Shown here: positions 1-9,849 of the stretch, piece by piece | Position numbering within the stretch: position 1 is the first letter of the stretch | How the letters are laid out: every line of letters starts with the position of its first letter | DNA from: Pseudomonas sp. UFMG81 | Lineage (GTDB): Bacteria; Pseudomonadota; Gammaproteobacteria; Pseudomonadales; Pseudomonadaceae | Direction: 5' to 3' | Assembly: GCF_015354575.1 (NCBI RefSeq) | Contig: NZ_JACAFQ010000018.1 | Coordinates: forward strand, 29,993 to 93,992 | DNA: 64,000 nt | Translations under genes and position numbers: made by a program | The notes under the pieces: generated by a model | Seen by the model: the letters and a program-made list of their open reading frames with translations, nothing else | The model's database searches: none | What the model was told of the DNA's origin: nothing

Positions 1-626
1 CGACGACCTTCAACGTCGACGCTGCGATCGATTTGCCTGGGGTGGAGGTGGCTTTCACTAACACCGCCGGCGTGCGCTTGGTCGTGCCCTTCGAAGGAGC
101 CCGATGCAAGGAATGTATCGCCTTGGCCAGGCTCAACCAGATGAGACTGGAATACCTGTCAATACCTCCTGGTGCGTCGGGCTCTGTTTACCTTGAACGC
201 GCTGCCACTGGCCTCAAGTACGAGCTGGCAGCAAGTGATCTGAGCGCGCCTCACAACCAGCATCAGCGCTTGTTTACGCCAGAACTACAAGCGATCGTTA
301 TTGACGGTTTGATTGATGCTGCATGCCACGTCGACCTCGACCTAGGCGGCTTCGGCAGGCTGCGTTTACGTGGTAGCGCACAGTGCCCGTCGGACATCGC
401 TGTGCCATGTCTCGGGCCATCTATACGCTTGCGGCTGCGCAGCTTTATGACGCAATTGCAGTGCTCTGCGCCGGCCCACATTGACGCCGACGATGTCCAG
501 TTGGTTTACGCGTTCGGCGCCATCCAACCACAACCTCCGCTAATTCCGCATTACCGTGCCTTGATCAAGGACGTTATCGCCTGCGGTTTTGAGGTCAAAT
601 CTTCAGGAAAAAGTGTCTCGCCATGA
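1..626 (+). CDS. C-terminal part of an unknown protein, first gene of the helicase operon (5' end outside the window)
   Basis: The reading frame is open from the first bases (codons begin at position 3) with no convincing start, so the gene enters from the left; the 197 residues from the TTG at 33 are only its C-terminal part. I recognise no family. A single C-x2-C pair (CKEC) lies near the start, followed by a beta-rich region. Its TGA overlaps the ATG of the next gene in an ATGA at 623-626, so the two are probably translationally coupled and belong to the same operon as the DruE-like helicase. By position it could be a Druantia accessory protein, which is inference from context only. Confidence 0.7.
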   Translation, partial: TTFNVDAAIDLPGVEVAFTNTAGVRLVVPFEGARCKECIALARLNQMRLEYLSIPPGASGSVYLERAATGLKYELAASDLSAPHNQHQRLFTPELQAIVIDGLIDAACHVDLDLGGFGRLRLRGSAQCPSDIAVPCLGPSIRLRLRSFMTQLQCSAPAHIDADDVQLVYAFGAIQPQPPLIPHYRALIKDVIACGFEVKSSGKSVSP

Positions 627-2512
627 GTTACTACTACAGCCAGGAGGCCAGAGTTCGGATCTCGGCGTTCGACCAGCAGTCCCTTACCGAGTTTATTGAG
701 GAAGTACCGCATAGCTATCGAAAATCCTGCTATGACCGGATGACCGCCATTGACGGTTTTCGCAGCGGGACACCCACTGACTTCAAAGCCAAGCAAAAGC
801 GACTCATCAGTCATCTATTGCATCCACTGGGTGGCCAGAAGAGTGAAGCCGATTGGAAGGCCTTCGCCAACTTCTGGGTAGAGTGGGCGAGAAATCATCT
901 GCACAAAGATTTCCCCGCAGGTGACAAATTGCCGCCCGCTAATGATGCGGGCCCGCTTTTTCTGGCGAAGCTCGTTGAACGTTTCCCGGATGCCCCACGC
1001 GAGACGGTAGAGCGCTTGATCGCGTTTAGTGGGTTCGCTGACCACGCCGACACTCAGACAGAACTGAGCAAATTCCGCACTGCGGCCATAGTGGCGCGTG
1101 ATCGACTGTTTGAAGCCTTGCCGGATCGCGTCGGCACTCTCGAGGACAGCGTTGAGAGCCTTGAAGCGACAGATGATGCTTTTGTCGAACAGCTCAATGC
1201 ACTGCGCTTGAAGGATGACAACCTAGCTGGAGAACTGCGTGACATCAGGGAGCGCGCCACTGAGTCGACGCGCGACCTCGCCGAACTTCGCGCACTGACA
1301 GAACGCCTCCTTGCCGCGGATGAGCAGTTGGTATCGACCGTCCGCGCATTGGAAGAGAACGCCATGCGCGCCGGCGCTTCCGACGAAGCAGCCCAAGACG
1401 ACATCCGTTCCTTGAGCGAAGCAGTGAAGGTGCTGTCTGAGCGGTCAGGTGCTTGGGATGAGATGACTGCACACCTCAGTGCGATCGAAAACCGGCTAAA
1501 GCCTATCACTGCACGCGAAACGGCTTGGGTGGAGACCACAGAAGCTGTAGCGCGGCTGTCAGAACGCCTGGAAACTTTGCAAAATAGCGTTGGTACAGTA
1601 AGGAGCGAGTCACCCCCTACGTCGCAGGTTCGTCTGTTTGAAGCAGAGCCTCAGGGGCCACTTGTCGAGATCCTAAGCGTGGAGACCGCGTGCGATTTGA
1701 TCTCCACCAACCTACAAGCATGCGGTTTCGTCAAAGGGACAGCACTGACCGTTGCACGTCAAATCATAGCCGCGCTTGCCGCCGGTCAGTTGATCCAATT
1801 TACCGGGTCGTTGGCGGACGTGGTCGCTGACGCACTGGCTGCGGCCGTGGGTGGATCAAGCTACCACGAGTGGCGCATCCCTGTCGGCCTTGTCTCGGAT
1901 GAGGCAGCGGCGGAATGCCTGGAAATAGTGGGAGAGACCTCAGGCTGCCTAGCCCTGAAAGGCGCAAATCGCTCCGCCTTTGAAGTTTATGGCTCAGCCA
2001 TTCGCGAGGTGATTACCCGCCGTCAACTAGCGATGTCCGTCTACCCCCGACTTGCGCTGGTCGCCTCGTGGGCCCAGGGACCTGCAGCATTTCCAGGCGG
2101 TGGCACACTTGCCGAACTCGGCCCGGTTTTTGATACCGATGTGCTTCCCATGCGTGGCGTAACTTCCCGATTGATCAATGTGAAGTATGGTCATCTCGCG
2201 CAAGAGTCATGGGACCAACTTGAGGGCTTCGACAGCGGCATGTCCGGTGCTCTCGTGGCGGAGTTGGAGGAACTGCTGAAAGAGGCGGGCTTTCAGCCGG
2301 GCAACCTTTGGAGAAGATGCGCCGAACGAGCCTATCTGCGCTTACGGACTGCTGCAGGAAGCAGCGAGGAAGGGGACCTGTATGCTCTTTTAACGGCATG
2401 GGCACTGCCTTGGGCAAAGAGTACAGGCGGTCCGGTCGACGACTTAGCCCGCCTGGCAGAGCAGGTCATGGCTCAACACCAGGCTGAAACTTCTCATCTC
2501 GAGGGGGCCTAG
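623..2512 (+). CDS. Coiled-coil protein of a Druantia-like defence operon
   Basis: This 629-residue protein has three visible parts. Residues 1-165 are a mixed alpha-helical region. Residues about 170-335 are rich in Leu, Glu, Arg and Ala heptads with almost no Pro or Gly, typical of a long coiled coil. Residues about 350-629 form a globular domain containing AAGQLIQFTGS, which sits like a P-loop but has no GKS/T, so nucleotide binding is doubtful. The gene overlaps its upstream neighbour by 4 bases, and the next gene starts directly after its TAG. Size and position before a DruE-like helicase match accessory proteins of Druantia operons (DruC or DruF type), but I cannot tell which, so no symbol is given. 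Confidence 0.75.
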   Translation: MSYYYSQEARVRISAFDQQSLTEFIEEVPHSYRKSCYDRMTAIDGFRSGTPTDFKAKQKRLISHLLHPLGGQKSEADWKAFANFWVEWARNHLHKDFPAGDKLPPANDAGPLFLAKLVERFPDAPRETVERLIAFSGFADHADTQTELSKFRTAAIVARDRLFEALPDRVGTLEDSVESLEATDDAFVEQLNALRLKDDNLAGELRDIRERATESTRDLAELRALTERLLAADEQLVSTVRALEENAMRAGASDEAAQDDIRSLSEAVKVLSERSGAWDEMTAHLSAIENRLKPITARETAWVETTEAVARLSERLETLQNSVGTVRSESPPTSQVRLFEAEPQGPLVEILSVETACDLISTNLQACGFVKGTALTVARQIIAALAAGQLIQFTGSLADVVADALAAAVGGSSYHEWRIPVGLVSDEAAAECLEIVGETSGCLALKGANRSAFEVYGSAIREVITRRQLAMSVYPRLALVASWAQGPAAFPGGGTLAELGPVFDTDVLPMRGVTSRLINVKYGHLAQESWDQLEGFDSGMSGALVAELEELLKEAGFQPGNLWRRCAERAYLRLRTAAGSSEEGDLYALLTAWALPWAKSTGGPVDDLARLAEQVMAQHQAETSHLEGA

Positions 2513-3547
2513 ATGAGATGGCAAGCACTGTCCCGGCACGAGGCACAAAGCATCTTGGCCAATGGCCTAAGTTGCACCACCCAAGGCGAAGGTCTGCGGA
2601 TCGCCGCTATCGCGGAATGTCTCCGTGCTGCCTGCTTCCTACGCGCGATGCCTACCGAAAATCGGGGCGCGTGGACACCTGTGGCTTCACTCAGCCTGAC
2701 CAGCCTGACCCGAAAACATCTTGGGCCAATTTGGCCAGGGATGCTGGATGACACGGAGGCCAAACCTGGCGTACTGAGCATTCTCGACAGCCTAGAGCAG
2801 ATCGGCGATTTGGTTCGGGTTGAAAAAGGATGGTTGCCTCCTCCTCCACGAGCGATCAGGTCTCAGGACGGCTACGCGGTCGTACTGGGGGGCGGACCCT
2901 CACCGCGTTTCCCGCGAAGCGTTAAGGCTAGGGCACTCGGGCGAGTGCGGGTGATACCGACGTCACTCTGTGCGGGATGGCTAGATATGGGCGACCCGAG
3001 TGACTGGATCGGTGCGCCTCTTGAGGGATTGGCAACCTGGTCTTCTAACTTTCTCATGCAAGCGTCCAGACGTTTTACCTCTTGCCCAACGGATGTCGCG
3101 CCTGTATCCGTGTATGTGCAAGGACGTTGGTCTGAGCTGGTAAGTCAGCCCAGTAACTCCGGACATTTCCTGGCCAAGTGTCGAACCGAGAACATAGTGA
3201 GTTATTTCATAGGCAAATTTCACTGCGGTCGGCTTGAACAGTTGGCATCCATCGAGGCATCTGACGCACGTCGCCTGCGCTTCTATCTGGATCTCGAAGC
3301 GGGCCGGCCTTGTAAGATGCAAATAGAAAGCTCCCCACGGTTTGTGACCTTGCGATCGTATCGCCGGCTTCCGCCTGAGCAGGAGAAGGCACTGCTGCTC
3401 GGCTGGGAGTTACCTAGAACCGAGAGTGATCATGCCGGGTTGAAAATCCATGTAATACCAGTCGAAACATTCCCCATTGTGCGCTGTGCGCTTGAGGGAT
3501 TAGGCATTGTTTTGGTCGAGCGCGGCGGCGCACAAGGAAGGATCTGA
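2513..3547 (+). CDS. Unknown 344-residue protein preceding the DruE-like helicase
   Basis: The ATG follows immediately after the stop of the upstream gene, and the final TGA overlaps the helicase ATG as TGATG, so the gene is locked into the operon. Residues about 80-115 have a winged-helix look (ILDSLEQIGDLVRVEKGWL followed by prolines), and the rest is a mixed domain with scattered cysteines but no clear metal cluster. I recognise no enzyme motif. By size and position it corresponds to the gene directly before druE in Druantia operons (DruD or DruG type). That assignment is inferred from gene order, not from a seen domain. Confidence 0.72.
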   Translation: MRWQALSRHEAQSILANGLSCTTQGEGLRIAAIAECLRAACFLRAMPTENRGAWTPVASLSLTSLTRKHLGPIWPGMLDDTEAKPGVLSILDSLEQIGDLVRVEKGWLPPPPRAIRSQDGYAVVLGGGPSPRFPRSVKARALGRVRVIPTSLCAGWLDMGDPSDWIGAPLEGLATWSSNFLMQASRRFTSCPTDVAPVSVYVQGRWSELVSQPSNSGHFLAKCRTENIVSYFIGKFHCGRLEQLASIEASDARRLRFYLDLEAGRPCKMQIESSPRFVTLRSYRRLPPEQEKALLLGWELPRTESDHAGLKIHVIPVETFPIVRCALEGLGIVLVERGGAQGRI

Positions 3548-6500
3548 TGAACAACACGTCCATGGCAGAGGCTGTCGGGGTGCACGAGACCGCGAGAAGT
3601 CTCACCGAAAGCTTGCGGCAGTATATCGAGGCGCAATATCACATCCGGGATGAAGGACTGGTCAGGGAGCGCCACGCGCTTTTGCAAGCCAATGCTACCA
3701 TCGCCCAGACCCCCTACGTGGAGGCCACGCAAGTCTATAAAACAGGTGAAGCTTATCAGCACTTGGCCATCCCGCCGGCGGCTGCTTCAGTGTTGAACGA
3801 CTTGTCCGGGATGGGCTTGGGACTCTATCCCCGCCCCTATGAACATCAGGCGCAGGCCTTGAGCGCATTCTTGGGTGATGAGTCGGCGGACTTAGTCATC
3901 GCGACTGGTACGGGCTCAGGAAAAACCGAAAGTTTTCTCATGCCAGTGATTGGCTCCCTGGCAATCGAGGGAGCAGAGCGGCCAAAGTCCGCATCAATGC
4001 CCGGGTGCAGGGCCATGCTCTTGTATCCCATGAACGCCTTAGTCAATGACCAATTGGCGCGAATTCGTCGCATTTTTGGCAACGCCGACGCAGCGGGTGT
4101 CTTGCAGCAGGGCCGGACATTGCCAATTCGCTTTGGCAGTTATACCGGGCGCACGCCTTACCCGGGCAAGCGGGAAAGTAGCCGCGATGAACGCTTCATC
4201 AAGCCGCTGTTCGAGCAATTCTACAAAAGGGTCGCCAACGTCCCGGCAGTCCAGGGCGAGTTGGCTAGGATCGGCCGCTGGCCGAGCAAAGATCTCGTGG
4301 GCTTTTATGCCGATGACTCGGTGCAGACCAAGACCTATTCGTCGGGTAAGCGGCAAGGCAAACAGTTCATTTCCAAAAACTGGAAAGGGCGACTCCTCAC
4401 GCAGCCTGGTGACCGTGAGTTGATGACGCGTGACGAAATGCAGGTGCGCTGCCCCGAACTGCTAATCACCAACTATTCAATGCTCGAATACATGCTAATG
4501 CGCCCCATCGAGCGGGACATCTTCGAACAGACCAAGGACTGGTTGAAAAGTGATGTTCGCAACGAGTTCATTCTGGTACTCGATGAAGCACACATGTACC
4601 GCGGAGCGGGTGGGGCAGAGGTCGCGCTGCTGATTCGTCGACTCTGCGCCCGCTTGGACATCCCACGCGAGCGTATGCGCTGCATCCTGACCAGTGCGAG
4701 TCTGGGCAGCGAGGAGGCTGCAGCGTACAACGGTGAGCGGTTTGCCCGCGACTTGACCGGTTTACTAGAAAGCTCGCCGCGTCGACTTCGCGTCATTCAA
4801 GGTACCCATGAACTCCGGCCCGGTGACCGCAGCATCACCGATGCGCAAATGCAAGCGCTGGCCTCTTTGAATCTGCCTGCGTTTCAGCGCGCGGCAAACG
4901 ACTTGTCATCAGTGATGCGTGCGCTGAATGACCTGGCTCGAGCACTCGGCTGGGACTCGTTCCAAGGCTCGGATCACGCCGGGCTGCGGAACTGGCTGTT
5001 CGAGAACCTCACTGGGTTTGGCCCCTTGGAGAGGCTGATCGAGCTGGTCTCAGGCAAAGCCGAAAAGCTTGATGACCTCGGCGAAAAACTCTTCGGTAGA
5101 ACGCAGGACAACAGCCCAGAAAAGGCCACCGATGCGTTGCTGGCGCTGGGAAGCTACGCCCAACGACGTGCGGATGGCCGGGTTTTATTACCGACGCGGC
5201 TCCACCTGTTTCACCGCGGCTTGCCGGGACTCTATGCATGCATTGATCCTGATTGCTCCAGTCGTCACGGTAAACACGAGGGCTCAACTGTCCTGGGAAG
5301 CCTGCGCACCAAGCCCTCGACGCAATGCAACTGCGAGTCCAAAGGTCGAGTGTTTGAATTTCTGACCCATCGTGATTGCGGTGCTGCCTTCGTGCGCGGC
5401 TACGTGAACGCAGCCATGGATTTCGTCTGGCACCAACCCAATGGCCCGTTCTCCGAAGCGGGTACGGCGGCGTTGATGCCAGTGGATATTTTTGTTGAGG
5501 AAACGACGCACCCGCGAAGCCGTCACCGCGACAAATGGCTGCATATTTCGACGGGCATCATGAGCTCGACCAGCCAGGAAGGGGTCGAGGGGTTTCGCAG
5601 GGTGCGAGTGCCGGACAAAACGCCAATGGGGGAACCAATTACCTTCGATAATTGCCCCGTCTGCACGCGAAGGATCCGCAATGGTAAAGATGAACCCTCA
5701 AAGATCATGGACCACGTGACCAAGGGGGAGGCACCGTTTACTACTCTGGTTCGAACCCAGATGGCCAGGCAGCCAGAGAGCAGGGTCGTGGATGCCCGCC
5801 ACCCGAACGGTGGGCGCAAGGTCCTTATCTTTTCGGACGGCCGGCAGAAAGCGGCTCGTCTGGCACGAGACATTCCTCGCGACATCGAATTGGACGTCTT
5901 CCGGCAAGCGATTGCCTTGGCCTGCCAAAAACTGCGAGATATTTCGCGGGAACCGCGGCCTACGCATGTGCTTTACACAGGTTTTCTAGCAGTTCTCACC
6001 GAGTTTGACCTGCCGCTGTTTGATGGCGTTGACGCGCGCAAGGTCGCCGACGCGATTGCACTGTACAAACGCGATTGCGACTCTGATTTGGAGGAGGCAC
6101 TACAACAAAACGGTCTGCCTCCAGAGTTGCCAGCACGCTATCGCATCGCTTTGCTCAAGCTGCTGTGCAGTAGCTACTACTCATTGACTGGGACCACCAT
6201 TGGCTACGTCGAGCCAGTCACCACCAAGCTGAGGAAAATCAAACAGGATCTCGTTGCGGCGGGTGTAACAATCGCGGACCAGGACCTGCGAGCACTGGCC
6301 ATCGGCTGGATAGAAATGCTGCTGCAGGACTTTGCGTTTGACAAATCGATTGATCGTATCCTGCGTATCAAAGCGGCGGGATATGGAAAACCATCGTGGA
6401 GCAGCAACGGTAAGTTTGACAAAGCGCTGAGAGAGGCGCTCGCCACCCATCTGCCCGGTCACTTGGCAACACTAGAGGTCATCGAAGCGACGCTGCGTAA

Positions 6501-9084
6501 TCACTTGGCCGACGAGGAAAACGGCGGCTGGTTCCTGTCGCCTAACTCACTTAACTTAGTGGTGAACCTCGATCACGTCTGGGCGCAATGCGGCCAGTGC
6601 ACGGCCGTCACACCGCTCGCATTATCAGGCAAAATTTGCCTGGCGTGCGGGAGTGATCGTGCCACGCTTGTGGATCCTGCCATGAGTGAATATCTAACCG
6701 CCCGCAAGGGACTCTGGCGCGAACCGGTATGGGAGGCATTGCAGCCAGGTGCGAGGCTCTCCAATCTCAACGTGGAAGAGCACACGGCACAGTTGTCGAA
6801 TCGTGATCGAAACAAAGTGCATGCGACCACGGAGCTTTATGAACTGCGTTTCCAGGATGTGCTGATCGATGCTAGCGACCGCCCGATCGATGTGCTCAGT
6901 TGCACGACGACCATGGAAGTAGGCGTCGACATCGGTTCATTGGTAGCGGTTGCTCTGCGCAACGTGCCTCCTCAACGAGAAAACTATCAGCAACGCGCTG
7001 GGCGGGCGGGGCGCCGAGGTGCATCCGTTTCCACGGTAGTGACCTATTCACAAAACGGCCCGCACGACAGTCACTATTTCCTGAACCCCCGGTACATAGT
7101 GGCCGGACCACCTCGCACGCCCGAGATCAAGGTGGATAACGCCAAGATTGCTCGTCGTCACGTCCACGCCTATTTGTTCCAGACGTTCTTCCATGAAGTC
7201 ATGGCCAAGAATCCGGTACTGCCATCATCCAAGACGGCATTGCTGCAAAAGGCATTGGGTGCGACCCATGATTTCTTTTTTGGCGGTAACGATTCTGGGC
7301 TTAATCTCGAGCAGTTCAAGGCATGGATCACGAGTAACGTGCTTCAGGATAATGGCCCTTTAAAACGGTCCGTGCTGGCATGGCTCCCGCCGAGTCTCGA
7401 TACGCAAGGGCTCACCTTGATGGAGTGGCTCGAAGAGACCGTTCATGGTTTGATGCAGAGGTTGCATGAGCTAGCGGCGCAGCTACCGCAACAGGCGTTA
7501 AGTCAAGCCGACGAGAGCGAAGTGCAAGAGGTAGATGAGGTCAATGACGATGACAGCAATGCATCCGATGCTGAAATTGAGCAAAAGGAATTGCTGGAGT
7601 TTCTTTTCCACCACGGCTTACTGCCTACCTATGCGTTTCCAACGAATTTGTGCAGCTTCTTGGTGGAGAGCATGGCCAAGGTAAATGGCAGGTTGGAAAT
7701 TCAGACTGTCCAACGTCCGCAGCAGTCGATCAGCAAAGCCTTGAGTGAATATGCCCCAGGACGGCTCATCGTGATCGATCGACATACTTATCGATCCGGT
7801 GGGGTCTTCGCCGACCTGCCAGGGAATGTGGTCAATCGCGCGGCACCTCTGTTCAAAAATGCCAAGCGCCATGTTCATTGCAAAACCTGCACTTTCGTCC
7901 GTAACCCCAATATGCCATCCGACCCCAAAGATCCATGTCCGGTATGCGGCGGCGTGCTTGCCACAGAGATGATGATCTTGCCGGAGGTGTTCGGCCCGGA
8001 AAAAGCTGAAGACTTGCCTGAAAACGATCGAGAGCAGGAAATTACCTTCGCAACGATGGCGCAATTTCCGCAGCCTGTTAATCCTGATGAGTTATTCTTT
8101 CAACCCTGTGGGCCGAAGGCGAGTTTCACCCATGCAGTTGACCAGACGCTGGTGACAGTCAACCGGGGCATAGAGGGGGCCGAATCTAGTGGCTTCCTAG
8201 TATGCGTTGAATGCGGCCACGCCTCTGTGTCTGACCGCAACGCTCATCTCGGCGCACATGACCGGCCTTACAAGTTGCTAGCTCCCAAAGGCACACCTGC
8301 ACAGTGCTCCGGTCGCTTTGAGCAAGTCCTCCTAGGTCATGATTTCAAGACAGACTTGCTACTGCTCAGATTGAAAATTGAAGCGCCGCTGGTTACGAAT
8401 ACGGCCGAGGTTGTGGTCCTGCAAATCCTTGAGGATGCTCTTCACTCTATAGCCGAGGCGCTAAGGCTAGCGGCAAGCCGGCATCAACAATTGGACCTCG
8501 ACCCCTCAGAGTTCGGGTCGGGCTTCAGGATCGATCCCGGAGTGCAGGGGGAGGCGCGTGTACTGGAAGTCTTCCTGTATGACACTCTTTCAGGAGGAGC
8601 TGGCTACGCAGAGATCGCAGCCCGCCACATCGTAGAGATCCTGGAGGCAACCCGCCAATTGTTAGAGAACTGCGACTGTGAAACGTCCTGCACCGAGTGC
8701 TTGAATCACTTCCATAATCAACACCTGCAGAGCCGTCTCAACAGGCATCTCGGAGCCACGCTATTGAAGTACGCCGTGGATGGCGTAGAGCCTGGCTGTG
8801 CGTCCTTAGAGGAGCAGTGGCAGACACTGTCGCAATTGCGCGCCAGCCTCGTACTCGACGGTTACCAGTGTAGGTTCGATGCGGTGGGATCAGTACCGAT
8901 GATGGTGCAGCGCAATGGTCGAAGCCTTGCAGTAGGCTGCTTCCCTGGGCTTATTCACACGCCAGATTTCGTGCATGGTGTGGCGTCAGCGAAAGGCGTG
9001 GATGGCCATCTGGCCCTGAATGAGTATTTGCTCCGGTCAGATATGTCCGGTGCCCACCAAAGGATCAAGGAGTTGTTCGAGTAG
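3547..9084 (+). CDS. druE: Large DEAH-box helicase with DUF1998-type C-terminus, DruE-like
   Basis: This 1845-residue protein is an ATP-dependent superfamily 2 helicase. Seen directly: Walker A GTGSGKT at residues 121-127, DEAH at 346-349, and motif VI QRAGRAGRRG at 1149-1158 preceded by a motif V-like segment (MEVGVDIGS). Cysteine pairs lie near 703, 1015-1036, 1445-1465 and 1553, and a C-x-C-x3-S-C-x2-C cluster at about 1709 is characteristic of DUF1998/MrfA-type C-termini. An acidic linker lies near 1319-1348. Such proteins of 1800-2100 residues are the hallmark of Druantia anti-phage systems. Smaller relatives occur in DISARM, in MrfA-type repair and in dpd islands, so the exact system is uncertain. 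A hairpin follows the stop. Confidence 0.8.
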   Translation: MNNTSMAEAVGVHETARSLTESLRQYIEAQYHIRDEGLVRERHALLQANATIAQTPYVEATQVYKTGEAYQHLAIPPAAASVLNDLSGMGLGLYPRPYEHQAQALSAFLGDESADLVIATGTGSGKTESFLMPVIGSLAIEGAERPKSASMPGCRAMLLYPMNALVNDQLARIRRIFGNADAAGVLQQGRTLPIRFGSYTGRTPYPGKRESSRDERFIKPLFEQFYKRVANVPAVQGELARIGRWPSKDLVGFYADDSVQTKTYSSGKRQGKQFISKNWKGRLLTQPGDRELMTRDEMQVRCPELLITNYSMLEYMLMRPIERDIFEQTKDWLKSDVRNEFILVLDEAHMYRGAGGAEVALLIRRLCARLDIPRERMRCILTSASLGSEEAAAYNGERFARDLTGLLESSPRRLRVIQGTHELRPGDRSITDAQMQALASLNLPAFQRAANDLSSVMRALNDLARALGWDSFQGSDHAGLRNWLFENLTGFGPLERLIELVSGKAEKLDDLGEKLFGRTQDNSPEKATDALLALGSYAQRRADGRVLLPTRLHLFHRGLPGLYACIDPDCSSRHGKHEGSTVLGSLRTKPSTQCNCESKGRVFEFLTHRDCGAAFVRGYVNAAMDFVWHQPNGPFSEAGTAALMPVDIFVEETTHPRSRHRDKWLHISTGIMSSTSQEGVEGFRRVRVPDKTPMGEPITFDNCPVCTRRIRNGKDEPSKIMDHVTKGEAPFTTLVRTQMARQPESRVVDARHPNGGRKVLIFSDGRQKAARLARDIPRDIELDVFRQAIALACQKLRDISREPRPTHVLYTGFLAVLTEFDLPLFDGVDARKVADAIALYKRDCDSDLEEALQQNGLPPELPARYRIALLKLLCSSYYSLTGTTIGYVEPVTTKLRKIKQDLVAAGVTIADQDLRALAIGWIEMLLQDFAFDKSIDRILRIKAAGYGKPSWSSNGKFDKALREALATHLPGHLATLEVIEATLRNHLADEENGGWFLSPNSLNLVVNLDHVWAQCGQCTAVTPLALSGKICLACGSDRATLVDPAMSEYLTARKGLWREPVWEALQPGARLSNLNVEEHTAQLSNRDRNKVHATTELYELRFQDVLIDASDRPIDVLSCTTTMEVGVDIGSLVAVALRNVPPQRENYQQRAGRAGRRGASVSTVVTYSQNGPHDSHYFLNPRYIVAGPPRTPEIKVDNAKIARRHVHAYLFQTFFHEVMAKNPVLPSSKTALLQKALGATHDFFFGGNDSGLNLEQFKAWITSNVLQDNGPLKRSVLAWLPPSLDTQGLTLMEWLEETVHGLMQRLHELAAQLPQQALSQADESEVQEVDEVNDDDSNASDAEIEQKELLEFLFHHGLLPTYAFPTNLCSFLVESMAKVNGRLEIQTVQRPQQSISKALSEYAPGRLIVIDRHTYRSGGVFADLPGNVVNRAAPLFKNAKRHVHCKTCTFVRNPNMPSDPKDPCPVCGGVLATEMMILPEVFGPEKAEDLPENDREQEITFATMAQFPQPVNPDELFFQPCGPKASFTHAVDQTLVTVNRGIEGAESSGFLVCVECGHASVSDRNAHLGAHDRPYKLLAPKGTPAQCSGRFEQVLLGHDFKTDLLLLRLKIEAPLVTNTAEVVVLQILEDALHSIAEALRLAASRHQQLDLDPSEFGSGFRIDPGVQGEARVLEVFLYDTLSGGAGYAEIAARHIVEILEATRQLLENCDCETSCTECLNHFHNQHLQSRLNRHLGATLLKYAVDGVEPGCASLEEQWQTLSQLRASLVLDGYQCRFDAVGSVPMMVQRNGRSLAVGCFPGLIHTPDFVHGVASAKGVDGHLALNEYLLRSDMSGAHQRIKELFE

Positions 9085-9125
9085 CCAAACAGGGACTAAA
9101 CCGCGCGTATAAAGCAAGGGCGAAG

Positions 9126-9158
9126 GCCCGTTGGCCGCACTAAGAGCGGCCAACGGGC
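9126..9158 (+). terminator. Strong hairpin after the helicase operon
   Basis: A perfect 13-bp stem (GCCCGTTGGCCGC, 9126-9138, pairing with 9146-9158) encloses a 7-base loop and begins 42 bases after the helicase stop. No T-run follows, so it may act with Rho or simply stabilise the 3' end. Confidence 0.6.
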
Positions 9159-9605
9159 TCGCAATTACCGAATATGCTGGCCTGGAAAAGTAATCAAGGC
9201 CAACCTCATTTGCGAGCAGACACGTGCGGTAGGTGGAAGGCTAGGGTGGGGCTGTCAAGCATTGAAAACAGACGGCAAGAAGACTCAGTTCATCAGCGCG
9301 AGATCAATCAGATTGGGCAGTACTGTCTCCGCGTGGCCTATCAGCATGATCTCGTTCGGGTTGTTCATTGATACATCTTTGCGATTGACGTATATGACCA
9401 CTGCACCAGACGCCAACGCGATATCTGGTAAGTCAGCAGCAGGCCTGTGGATCGCGCTGGATTTCGTAGATAGCTTGTTGCATTAAACCGGGGCCGAGTA
9501 CGATCGCCCTGAGCAATCCGCGTCTGGCTGAAAACACAACAGCGATAAAAGGGTGAATACGAGGGAACGTCTTACGAGAGTTCAGTGCAACACAGCAGAA
9601 AGGCA
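9159..9605. other. Intergenic stretch with no supported gene
   Basis: This region separates the defence operon from the recombinase operon. Short open frames exist on both strands (for example 9262-9486 and the reverse strand of 9433-9711), but none has a good ribosome-binding site or a recognisable family. It may hold degraded coding sequence or the boundary of a mobile unit. Confidence 0.4.
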
Positions 9606-9629
9606 AAAGCCCGGTCGTTACCGGGCTTT
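9606..9629. terminator. GC-rich hairpin flanked by A and T runs
   Basis: A 10-bp stem AAAGCCCGGT (9606-9615) pairs with ACCGGGCTTT (9620-9629) around a CGTT loop. The A/T flanks would let it act as a terminator in either direction, shielding the region from the leftward recombinase operon. Confidence 0.6.
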
Positions 9630-9731
9630 GCAGATCCCTCAAGGGGAGATAAAGCTCAAGTGCCTCAAGGGCTACCAGACAGACTCTACGAGCGGTAGGC
9701 GCACATGTCAACGTTTTGCGTCTGGAACGAA

Positions 9732-9840
9732 GTAGTCAGGATACGTGTACCGTAATGTGTAGTCGTCAGATCTGACGCAGTCCTGTCTAGCACTGTGGGC
9801 GGGTTACCATGCCGTAATCTGTAGTCGATACGAAGACTAC
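9732..9840. repeat. Cluster of short repeats and palindromes downstream of the recombinase operon
   Basis: GTAGTC occurs three times (9732, 9760, 9821) and its reverse complement GACTAC once (9835-9840). A 16-base direct repeat CCGTAAT(G/C)TGTAGTCG lies at 9750-9765 and 9812-9827, 62 bp apart. CGTCAGATCTGACG at 9764-9777 is a perfect 14-base palindrome. GTAGTC and GACTAC at 9821-9840 form an inverted pair with an 8-base spacer. Repeats this close to the 3' end of a multi-recombinase operon could be recombinase-binding or attachment sites. That is inferred from position. Confidence 0.5.
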
Positions 9841-9849
9841 TAATCTGAT

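Noticed and set aside
1054..1539. 161-residue open frame on the reverse strand
   Set aside because: Ser/Arg-rich antisense shadow of the coiled-coil gene.
9433..9711. Open frame on the reverse strand in the 9.1-9.7 kb gap
   Set aside because: No ribosome site or known family; it crosses the hairpin at 9606-9629.
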